Below, in pieces: positions 24,801 through 36,800 of a DNA stretch of 64,000 nucleotides. Under the pieces are notes generated by a model. It was given only the letters and a program-made list of their open reading frames with translations. It searched no databases and was not told the DNA's origin. The translations under genes and the position numbers were made by a program. The stretch covers positions 349,530,203-349,594,202 of the forward strand of contig NC_081824.1 in NCBI RefSeq assembly GCF_030867095.1, in the 5' to 3' direction. Each line of letters begins with the position of its first letter. The first letter of the stretch is position 1. This DNA comes from Alligator mississippiensis (taxonomy: Eukaryota; Chordata; Crocodylia; Alligatoridae).

Positions 24801-27800
24801 TTCATGATAAAGTAGCATTGTGGTCATTTTTTTTCTACCTAGTACTTTTTTCCTCTAGTAACTTGATGAGCTTGACAATGAATGTGTTCACTTGCACAGG
24901 TTTACTCATAAAATAGCTCTTCTGTGCCTGACTAGAATTCTTCTATCGGCAATAGATAGTGAAGCCCTGATGTACTGTCCAAGTTTGTATTACAACCTTG
25001 TAATGGAATGTGTTCCTCAGCTTCCAATGACCCCTTAGTAAATAGCAGCATGACGTTCTAGCTGCTCTGCCGCTGAGCTCTTAACGTGAAGCTCTACCAG
25101 AGTGCTCGACAAGCCGAGCTAACTGACATGACACTGTGAAAATAAATCACTTCCCTGGGAACAAGGAGGATTCCTGCGTATTGTTTCTCTGGATTTTTGT
25201 CTGCAGCTTCCTTTTGAGTATTACAGTGGATTTTTCATAATAGTTAACGAAGGATGGAATTCCAAAGCAGAGCTCGCTCCTATCTGATTCCAGAGACTGA
25301 AGACGCTCCACACAAGGTCCCTCAGGATGCCTACAATATCAGAGGAAATGAAGGCGAAAAACCAGTGTCAAAATTACAGCGTAGGCACAGTGAAATAAAA
25401 GTATACAAAGAGTTTTGTGACTTTTACGCAAGATCGTAAGTTCACTTGCTCAGCATTTGGATGTTATTTGACAGATCACCTTTTAACATCTGTAGTTGTC
25501 TTTACTCGTTTTATTTTGTATAGAATAGGATTGATCCATTCTCTAGTGCAATTCCACTTGTTGTGATTGATTAATTGGTAGTTTTCATCCCCACGTGATT
25601 TTTTTAATGAACTATTTTGCACTTGCAAATCAAATTATGTGTGTGAGACTTGGATATTAGTTTGTACAAATTTTGGGGGAAAAGGTACAAATGATCTTAC
25701 TGGTACCATAACTTTCTATTTATTACATTTTGGTGGATAATTATTGATTACCATAACAAATAGTAAGCTTATGTTGCCATTAGGAAATTTTGACATTTCT
25801 CAAAGTAAAGTGAATTAAGTATTTGAGAGTTCTGCAGGGAGAAAAGAAAGCTTTGAGGGCGAGGAGTTTTTTGTTTGTTTGTTTGTTTCTGGGTTTTTTT
25901 GGTTTTGCTAAAAGCTATGCTTTTCGAAGTTTCTTCACCAACTACTTCTGGTTAGATAGTACTTTGTATCCAAGAAATGCTTGAAGTTAAATTCTAAGGT
26001 ACAATATCTGTTCACCTTTTCTATGCAAAAGCTGTTGAGCTATAGAAAAGGTTGCAAGTTATACTGTGTTCAATATTCACACCAAATCTGGACACTTTTT
26101 CAGTAGATAGGGTGTGAAATAACCTGTTTCCCTTTGAAAAAGCACAATAGTTTTGACAGAAGTAGTTTATGAAGAGAGGCAGTTAGCAATACAGCTAGAC
26201 ATTCTTTACGTTTCTTATTTGTGCGTGCGTGCATGCGTGCACACACATGTACATTTGCTTGAAACCCTGTGAGAAATGGAATACTCTTGATCTGATACTC
26301 TTGAGGTTTATGTGGAAAATGCAGCTACTGTCACCCTCTTCTGAAAAGAGTTGTAGAATAGAAAAACCAGCAGATTACTAATAACCAGGCAAGTGCTGTT
26401 TTAAGCAGGGCTTGCTATTTTTCTGTGGTGTAGTGTTAGGTAGTAGTTCTCAGCTTCAGGACCGAACACAGGCATGGGCGAACCGGGCAGCTGCCCAGGG
26501 CCCAGACAAATAGGGGGCTTGAAAATGGTCATTTTTTTATTAATAGTATCATTATCTCTGGCGAAGCGGGGCCTGATACTAAAAGTTCGTGTGGGGCCAC
26601 CAGGAGTCTATGTACGGTGCTGCTCAACTTCTTCAGATTTGAGGCACCCCTCATTAGACAGCACCCCTCAGAAAATGTTGGTTTTTACTAGTTTTGTGAC
26701 TATAAAAAATACTAGAGCAATTATTCTGTTGCAAAGAACTCAAAACGACCACAGCAGGATAGAAGGTTTCTGACACGATTGATTCCTATTTGAAATCACT
26801 GGTTTTATCTTATGAATCATGTTGGAGCACCTAACAGTGCTAATATCACCCTTTAAAAGATCTCTCAGTTTCCTTGTTGAGACTTACTGGTATAAAGAAT
26901 ATAGTTCCTCAGTTTGGAACCATTTAATAAGAACTGTGTTAATTATTGTTGGCACTCCCTCAATTCAAGGATGATCTCTGCCAAGGCTCATTGATGGGTC
27001 TTGAGGTGATTTAGGAGTCTAGTCCTTGAATCACAGATCTGTTCACAATCTGTGTTAATGTAATACCATGAACCGACGCAAGTTTTGTACAGAGGAAGTC
27101 AGTTGGAGTTGAGGACACTAATACCTGTAAAGTAATACTCAGCATCCAGCCTTTTTGGCAGGCATGCCACAAATTGGCCCTGTGCTGTCCCTGAGTGTGC
27201 CTACATGAGGCATTTACTGTAAAGCTGACCAATTAATTCTGCAGTAAATGTCTCTGTGTCTCGACATGCACCCCTGTTAGGATGCAGGAAACTAATATAA
27301 ACTCTGCAGCAGAGTATTTACAAGTCCTACCCTGCAGCAGTTTTTTGTGCACAGCTGCACATGTGTAGACTCAGACCCAACTGCCTAGGGCATGAGGGTG
27401 CTTCAGTGCAGAGGCTGTCTGCTGGCTTGCCCCACACTGGAGCACACTTGTGCCCTATCCAGCCCCTGTGCAACACATTGAGCCTGGTCAGAGCAGCTCC
27501 AGGCTGGCAGGCTGACCCCCCTGACTCCCTGCCAGCCGAGGCTGCTCAGACCTGGCTCGGTATGCTGCAGTTTGGGCACGCATCTAAACCACGTGCCAGG
27601 GAGCTTCCCAGGAGCAATAAACTTGGAAGCAAAAAACTGCCGAGTTTATTGCTCATGTGTAGATGTACCCCTCTGAGTGCCATTCTAATCCCCATGCTCT
27701 GCCTGGTCTGGTGCTCTGTTTTCTGCTCCCTACCTTGTACTTTGCCCAGTCTCCAGCTCTGCTTTCTGTGACTGTGCTGCTTCTCCTCTCCCTGATCTGC

Positions 27801-30800
27801 CATGAGCCATACACACAGGCCGCCTGTGGCACTTGTGCTGCAGGTTGGCAACCCTTGTTATAGAGGATGTTGCTCTCCCTTTATATGGATGCAACATGAC
27901 TTCCTGTCAAACACAGAAATCATCTTTTTACTTACTGAAGAATAGAAACAGTTTCTCTTATAAAAATACCTCAGTCAATCATCTTACCAGAAAATTCACA
28001 TCCCTTAAATGGGTTTTATCTATACTCTATAACTGTTCTGCAAGTGGTTTGCCAAATATTCTTAAATTGATCATTTGCCCTGTATTTGCTCCCCACATAA
28101 AGGTACAGGTAGAGAGCTCTGCCTCAAAGACTTTTGTGAATTTAGGTGTAAGCAGGGAAACAGCGTAAAGTCCGAGGGCTTAAAAAAATTAGAGCCAGGT
28201 CCCCCAGTTGACAGATATGGAGCAATGCTGATTTATTGCAGTTGAATATTCAAACCTAAAGAGTGAGTTTGGTTTCTGATTTTTGCAGATGTTGCATTAA
28301 CATTTTATTACAAATGCCTAGGAACCCAGAAGTACCTAGGTTATTTACGTGGGTGGTTTTCAAGTCTCTGATTCAGATTCCATGTAGCTGGAATTATTTT
28401 GCAAAATTAATATTTCTTAAGAGCACTCTTCTGTGCATTGGTTATTTCTGCCACAGAAGCTAAGTACTATGAATTCCACTCCTGTGCATTGATGCCCTAG
28501 ATACTTTGTACTGGTTTTACATGCATTTTAGAGCAATATTCTTGGTTTCATCTCACAGAGGAAAACCAATTTTAAATTAGTGATAAGCTGGGCTCTTGTT
28601 TTGCATAACCATTATAATTTTATTTTCATCTTCTGTCTTGTTACAGAAAACTTTACCTGTTTTTTCCCTTCACACAAATCTGCAAATATGCTATTACTAA
28701 AGGGCTTGGACGGGGGATGGATTTAAATGACATTTTACTATTTTCTGTCTGTAGAACTGTCTCGGCTCCCATTGAAGTCAATGTATAAAGAGTTAGTTAG
28801 CTGTACTAGTCTGAAATCAGGCACATGGCAAGGCATGATGGTGGCACTTTAAACACTATTATTCAGAAAAACTTCAGTGGGAATTGGATAAGGCTAGGTG
28901 GCTTTTGAGAAGAAAAAAAGTTAAAATCAAGGGATCTGGAAGTTTTCTTCTTCTTTATCCCTTTCTTTCAGAGAAGCAGTGTAATCTTTTTCCTGTTTTA
29001 TTTTGCTTTCATTACAGCAATATGGCAAATGCTCTTGCAAATGCCATCTGTGAGCGCTGCAGAGGAGGCTTCGCACCTGCTGAGAAAATCGTTAACAGCA
29101 ATGGTGAACTGTACCATGAGCAGTGTTTTGTGTGTGCCCAGTGCTTTCAGCAGTTCCCTGAAGGGCTCTTCTATGAGGTAAACAAGTTAAAATATTTTTC
29201 TCTTGACTTCCTGGGTTTCCTTTTTAAGGTGTAAATGGAAAATGCACCTGTTCATGTAATGCAAAATGTGGTATCGTTCTTTGAAAATAGATATCCAGAA
29301 GAGAGGAGAAGCATTTCTATGCCAATATAGAGAATGTCATTGCAATTTGAGAATGTTAACATCTTTTTTAGTCACAGAATTAGTGATGGGCAAAAACCTA
29401 CTAGGTTATCCCAAGCATTGTGGTAAATGCAGGCTTTTCCTTGCAGCATATGAAGACACACGCTACATGTTACGCTTGAGGCACAGAGAAAACAGAGCTA
29501 CTAAAATGGAATAAATGTAGAATTAAATTCTGGCTCCACTGAAGTCCTCACTGAATTTTGTCATTGGCTTCAATACAACTCAGACTTTTCCCAAATACTT
29601 TCTGTTAGAAATGAGCTCAAGCCATGAGACTGAGCTTCAGATCTGAATATACGGAAAGCCAGATGGGATTCAGACCAACTGGGTCAATTCAGGATCCTTT
29701 CTAGTAAACATCACCTTCCTAAAGTAGCCAAAGTGAAAAGTTGGTTTTGCTTTAATGCTGTAGCCATTGCTCATCCCACTGCATCCTGGGTGCAGAGTGT
29801 ATGTCATTTCTGTGACTCATTTCCTAGACACAGCCCTCAGGGGTCATTCTGAATTAGAGAAGTTCTTATGTTTTTGCATGGGAAGACACCTCACGGTGTG
29901 TTTTCAAAAACCCAGAGGTCAATGTGTCATAATCCAGTTGCCTTTTCCCTTTTCTGAGTAATGGCTGTGGATCAGCAATGGCCTTAGAGAGGATTTTGCC
30001 TATGGTATGATATTGAGCAATTGATATGTAAGAAAAACGATTGCCTGCAATGTGGAACAGCTTTGTTTCTAGTTTACAGAAGCTCAAAAAGATTAAAGAC
30101 CAGATTTCAAAAGCTCCTCACACCCTCACAGTCTTTTCAAAATCTTGTTCCTAAGTAACTTTTCATGGTCACACAGGATGTCTGGGGCAGTTTTGAGACT
30201 AAAAACAAGATTTCCTTCACTTCAAGTCCAGTGCTTTTGCCACAAGACGATGCTAGCCCAGTTACAGTTCATGCTGATTCAGTTTAGACTTTTCTATTTA
30301 ATTTTTTATTTATGACTGAAGGATTTGTATATAAGCATCTTATTTAGTGCTTCACACAGCACTTAATGTAATAGGATCACAGCCTAAATAGTTTGCAATC
30401 TAAATTGGAATAGTGGTTGAAAGCACAGGAAGATTTGTGTCATGCTGTGTTCTCAAAATGGGGACAACCATCTCCTAACAAAAGGAGAAATTGTGTAGGG
30501 ATCTGAGGTGTTTCAGACATAATACAGTATGAAAAGAAGCACACTCATTATTTAATTAAAGAGTGTGACAGTTTGCTTTCCACAGTGTTTTTGCTGTAAA
30601 TTGCCATCTCTTTCACTGAGCAACTTGCTACCCTGGCTGCTGGGGAACTGGCATTTTAGTGCTTTCAGACTTCTGCAAATGTGAAGATTTTGAAACACCT
30701 CTTATGTAGGATAGTGCAGGAACACTGGAAGGAAAGGCTTAAGTTGCAGATCAGCATATTTGCACCTAGCCCAAAAAATGAGTAAAATCTCTTTAGTGCT

Positions 30801-33800
30801 CATGCACAGCCTCGGGCTTCCATTCTATTCTTTCCCGTCCAGGAAGAGCATGGAACAACTGCATACTTCCTCAGCCAGAAGAAAAGTGCTTGTACCTGAA
30901 AGCTTGCAAAGAAGAATTTTTCCAACTATTTTAGTTGATCTAATAAAAGATATCAGATTTACCCAAATAACCTTGTCTGCCTATGTCGTTAGATCAACAT
31001 GACTCCAACCAATACCCATGCAAAGCCTCGGCATGATCTTGTTCCCCTGTTTTTCTCTGGTGCATTTGTGGCTAGGCTTTTTGCATTTAGAAGGGAGCAA
31101 GTGCCCCACCATTATCTGTTTAATGCATCCTTTAACATTCTCCTTCCCTGTTTTAAAGCACCTGTTTTACTTTAAAGTGAGCCTTCCTCTTAAAGGCAAA
31201 GGTAACTGTTGATAGATTATACTAGAGATAAAAGTAGCCCTTCTTCAGTATCATTGGTCAAATTAATTTCCAGTGAGTTTAGTTGTGTGATGTTTTTACT
31301 TTCAAGGAGGTAGCTCCTAGCTTGTATAGAAATTGCCATTTGCTAGAAAAGCATTACTGTATTTACTTGAATCCAAGATATCCCTGAATATAAGATGAGC
31401 CCCCAATAATTAGATTCTATATATGGAAAAATGATAAATGTGTTATAATTTTCCAGGTATAGAATCTAATTATTGGAGGTTTGCCTTGAATTTGTCCCCT
31501 TCCCCCTGCTACAGCAGGGAAAATAAATCGGGGGGGGGGGGGTATTCCCCCTCCCTCCCTTACTATCAGACCCTGCTCTCCCTGAGTACATGGAGGTGAG
31601 GGGCAAATTTGAAAACATTGACCTTGAAATAAAAATGCCTGCAGTAAGGTGCATGTAGGCAAATTAGTACAGGCACCAATAGACTTGGCTTATCCAACAT
31701 TGATGCATTTTAACTTTTCTGAAAACTGCTGCAAGTTTTAGCAAAAGTACTCCATAAACATACTTTTAAATAGCACTTTTGTACTTCTTATATACTGTAC
31801 AAGCTGGGCATGTCTACACGTGCAGTTAATGTGCAGAATCTTTACTGTGCTAAGAGCTCGTCTATGTGTGTGCCCATCTGGAGCAAATTTGCTCTTGATG
31901 TGAGCATCTCAGGGTAGAGCTACTCCTGCTCTGCTCTGCTCCCATGTAACAGCCAGGGGGAGCTCTGGCAGGGGGCACCAGGATAAGGCCTGGGCTCTAT
32001 AAGGTGGGGGGACCTGTTGCACCCTGGGCCAGCTGCCTCTCACCCCAAGCCTCTACCCCGGGCAGCTGCCTACTGCCCAACCCCTGCTCCGATCTTGGAG
32101 TGGGGACTGGGACATTGTCCCCTACCCCAGTAGTAGGCAGCTGTTGGACCCTAGCTCCAAGATTGGAGCTGGGATGTTGTCCCCTGCCCTTGCAGCTGCT
32201 TGCTACTGGGGCCAGCTCCAAGATCAGAGCTGGCCCCAGCAACAGGCAGCTGCAGGGGCAGGGAATATTGTCCCAGCCATGGCTCTGAGATTGGAGCTGG
32301 CCTGGGCAGCAGGTAGCTGTGAGTGCAACGGTCATTGTCCCAGCTCCAGCTCTGATCTTGGAGATAGGGCCTGACAGCTGTCTGTTGCCAGGGCAGGACA
32401 CATTGTTTCACTTGGCCTTGTCTTGTATTCAAATAAATACAGAATCCTTCTTTTAAATAAGTGTGTTAGAAAAGGAGTAATACTGATTAGGATAAGTGAC
32501 CTTGAAAAGTCCTGTGTTGTATTTGACTTTCCAATGGTATCTCTGTCTTCAGTCATGCTACTCTTTCTCCTTTGGCCTGGCAATTTCTCTTTATACCAAC
32601 AAACGTATGACTCCTGTACCTAAAACTGTTCTCTTCTTGTGAGAAGATTTATTTCAGCTTGTTACATCCTCTGACAAGGATCCAGTAGGCCTGTTCTCCT
32701 AAATCCTTGGTTTTCTTGTCCTAAGCATCTTCTACAGAAGAAGTCTCCAACGATTAACAATCACGGTGTCCCCTTCCTCCATCCCTAAACCACTTCAAAG
32801 TTGTCTTAACTAGTCATCACTCTGGGTATCTGTGTGCTCAGGTGATAGATTCTTAGGCCTTTTCTAGACAGATTACTTTTTAGTGAACGTTAGGGAGGGG
32901 GAAGAACTAGCCATGTTAAACAATGTCTACACAAGATTAGATACATAATACAGACTAGTCATGAAAAAAATTAGAAACTAGAAGAAGCTTTCTTATTTTC
33001 AGAGAAGTGAATGTCTGGAGCAGTCTTCTGAAAAAATTGTGGGATCAAAGGATCTGAATGGCTTCAAATGGTTCTCAAGTTTATAGAATATATAGTATGA
33101 TAACTCAGGGGTGTTCTTGAGGTAGCAGTATGTTTGTCATATGCATAGTGGAGTATCTAATATCCTCGTGAGGGGGTCAAAAAGAAGTTTGACCTTTTTG
33201 TGAAAGGTATCTGCAAAACCCATGCTTTGGGGCTTCTACTAGTTCCCTGTGTGGCCCAGAAAGATCCCCCTCTTCTCCCTTCCCCCCCACCCATAAGTTA
33301 ATTATTGGCTACTGGGGTTTTCTCCCCGTCCACTAAAACATTGGGCATTGACTGCAACTCAAGGAGGGAGTTTCTTAGAATACACTGATTTTCTTAATGG
33401 TAATTAGCTGTTTATCATTTTGCATTTGTCCACTCTGCTTGCGTGACAGACCTTTCAGGTGCCTGTCTTTTGGGGCTAGGTCATAGATATAGGGTCAAAC
33501 AGGTTAGTAGATATGGGGTGAGGCAGAAATTCTTCCCCTGGTCAAATAGACAAAAAAAAATCCCAGTAGCCCTCGCCTTTCTCTGTAGCATAGGGCACAG
33601 TCCTCTTCTAGGATTATCTGATCATGCTTTAACCCAATGAACCCAATCTTTTTTGGCATGCAAGCCACAAATTAGTCCCGCAACCTCCTTGAGTGCTATT
33701 CCATTTTGTTGCTCAGCTCCCTGACCAAGCTGCTGCTGTGCTTCTGCTCCCTGCCCTGTCACTGCTGCCTGTGATTCTCTGTAGACCTATTACCAATGAA

Positions 33801-36800
33801 ACGTGCCCTGTATTACACCAGTGCAGTGCATCTACAATCAGGCATTGGCATCAGTGCAGTAGTTCTGGTTAGCTGTGCTGACGCAAGAATCCTGGTCAGA
33901 CAAAGAACTCCTAGACGATAACTGCAGCTGCAGCTAAGTGCTGGAGTAAAGATTCTTACCCAGCCCAGATTCCAGTACATGTCCCTACAGACTTAGTGAG
34001 ACTTTTGTTGGCCTCAAGCACATGCAAAAAATTGATCTTAAAGTTTTCCTTTTAAGTTGTTGATTAACCAGCCATTATTGGTCTTGTGGTTTGTGGGTTG
34101 AAGTAAGTTTTGTTTGTAGTGTAACATAGGAGTCCTTGTCTACTATTTGCTTTGAAATGCTTGTTTTCCTTTGTTTGGCCTCACCAAGTTAGCGTGTTTT
34201 CTGATCTAAAACCAATCTCCATTCCAGACACTCTTGTGCTTTGGATTCACTAGTTTACCTCTAGTTTTATACCATAATTTGGCAATGGAATGTTCTCATT
34301 AGAGATTTATAACAGGTACGTGACCATGCATTGTTACTAATAACAGCAAAACAATCTACTTAAATTGGGAATTTTGGTGCCAGCATGTCCAGAGGGGCAG
34401 TGAACCATAATCCTGGACCACTGATATAAATCTGCCAATTTGTAAATCAGAACGTTCAAGTAAACAGTAAGCCAGTAACCCACTCAGTGATACTGAATGT
34501 CATCAGTCATCACTCTTCCATTTAGAGTGGCTACCGTATGGTCAGAAAAGAGACTTGTCATATAGTTCCCTTTCATAGGGCTGCTTCTGTAGGAGTAGAG
34601 CCTACTGTAACTGTGATACGAGAAAGGACATGAGAAAACTCTTTTCTCTCCTCTTCCCCTGAAAAAGTGAAGCAAACAGTTCAAGCACTCAAGAAAGTTC
34701 TAGGAGTGGGATCTGAATTTTTAGGAAGTTTGGCTTGGATAATAATTCACGAGTTTTACATTATGTACAAGTGATGGTGAATTCTCCTTTGAGTTCCAGA
34801 AGATAATAGTGGCTTATGGCAGGAGGCTGCTATGATAAAGTTGACCCAGAGGGACAGACTTCCATCTTCAGCTCCCTCTGTGCAAAAATGAAGTTTATTT
34901 CCGACCTATGAGGACTTTTTACCATCTTGTACCATCTGCACTTTTCCCAGAGCCTGACGAAGGGACTTTGATTCCCGAAAGCTTGCAGAAAAGGACAATT
35001 TTCTTGCCATTTTCCAGTTGGTCTATTAAAAGGTATCATTTTGGAACCCGAAGTTCTAGTTTTTTGTATGATAAAAGTTGCAAATTTTATTCTTATTTAT
35101 ATTGCACCATCATCTGGAGACCTTTCTTTCTGTGTGCCAAGCAGAAACAGTACTAGGGCCAGGGGATCCTTGAAGAAACACTGTTTAGTAAATACCTGGA
35201 GATTTGCAAGTAATCAGTGATGATGTTACATTGAGAATTTTTGACATGGAAACATTTGATTCTTGGAACTCCTTCTTTTGTCAGTCAGGTGACTTTGTCT
35301 ACATGAACTGCAGGTTTTCATTGCTAGATAAACTCAGCCCAGAGAACACAGCCAAAATGAACCCAAATCACTGAAAAATATAAACAAGTTTTTCAGTAAT
35401 GGAATACGCCTGCCTGGCACAAACCCGGAAGGGAGGAAAACCTGTTCTGCTTCCCAGAGTGGTGGTTAGTGGCTCTGCTAGCCAAACACAATTAACCTTT
35501 ACATTGCCACTCTCTCATTTGTTAACATAAAATAGGAAGCATTCTGGTTTCTCAGTTTAAGATATGTTTTGTTTGGCAAGAGAAAGGTATGATTGTCAAT
35601 AAATAGATAAAATGGACTGCAGTTTTATATTGATATGCTAGCATATCTAAACCTTCTACATCTTTCTAAATCACTTCTTTGGAATCTGTTTTGCAGTGTT
35701 AGTTGCATTGCATTGCAAAGTACTTGGCAGAATTACATAATGATGCTTATTGTTTTGCACTAGTATCAGAGGGGTTGAAAGATAAAGAACCTTTCATTCT
35801 TTAATATTGGGTTGAGCATGAGAACTAAGCTTGCAATTTTAAGTTTCCAGGGAATAGTCATGTGTATGCTAAGCTCACTGCTTCTAAAAGTTCACTCTCG
35901 CTTTTACTTCTTTATTTTGATTCACAAAGATATAAGCTTTTCAGATCCTTAGAGCATCATAGTAAAGGCATGAAGGAGCTAATCTGCAGACATTGCTCTA
36001 TATATTATTTCTCAATTTCTGCTTAATATTCAGTTAAGCTTTTAAAAAGGTTTCCAGGAAAAAACATACATTCTACTGTCCCCATATCTATAGTGTTGTA
36101 CAAGCATATACTCAAAAGGCAAACATTTATAGCATCATCATGATGTCTGTCTGGTTTAGACATGTTAGCTGGTATTTGCATCTGGTTAGGAGATGCCTTA
36201 AGGCACCCAAATATGAGCGCTGCTTTCTTCCATTCCCAGACATGCTTGCATGCATATTTTTACAGTTCTGTTTAGGTAGATGTTCTGCAGTGCTGCATCA
36301 GTTTTTCCTTGAAACCATTTCACAGACCTGTAGCAGGCTGCCTGCCTCAGGGACTGCAGCCCAGCTGGAAGCAGGCAGAGGATGATTGCAATACTGCCTC
36401 AACAAGAGTGGGCCAGTTGAGAGCAATAATTGGCTGGTCTTTGAGAGTTAAAAAGCTTTGGGTCAGAGAGATAAGAAAAACAGAGTGAGACAGAGGGAAA
36501 ACTGGGAGACAGACAGAAAGAGAAAGAAAGGTTGCTTGGATAGTGGCTGCAACACCAGACCGGCAGCTCTCCTAGGGTTTGGAAGAGGCCCAGGGGCTGC
36601 AAGGCTGGAAGCAACAACACCAAGGCAGGAGCACCAGAGAGAGAAAGGAAAGACTGCAGTGATGAGGGAGCAGCACAACGCCCAAGTCACCCCCTTGGGG
36701 GTCTGGGAAAATGCCCCAGGCTGGGAGTTACCCCTTGTGGACTATTTTTATGTTTGTTCGTTAATTAATGACATATGCTTATGGGGTTTCCTGTGAGGCA

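Noticed and set aside
32004-32401. ORFs of up to 134 residues on both strands
   Set aside because: By-products of a tandem GC-rich repeat, with open frames in several phases at once.
34955-34990. Hammerhead ribozyme in family D (CTGACGA...GAAA)
   Set aside because: The core words occur, but an extra base separates CTGACGA from stem II and I find no pairing for stems I and III.
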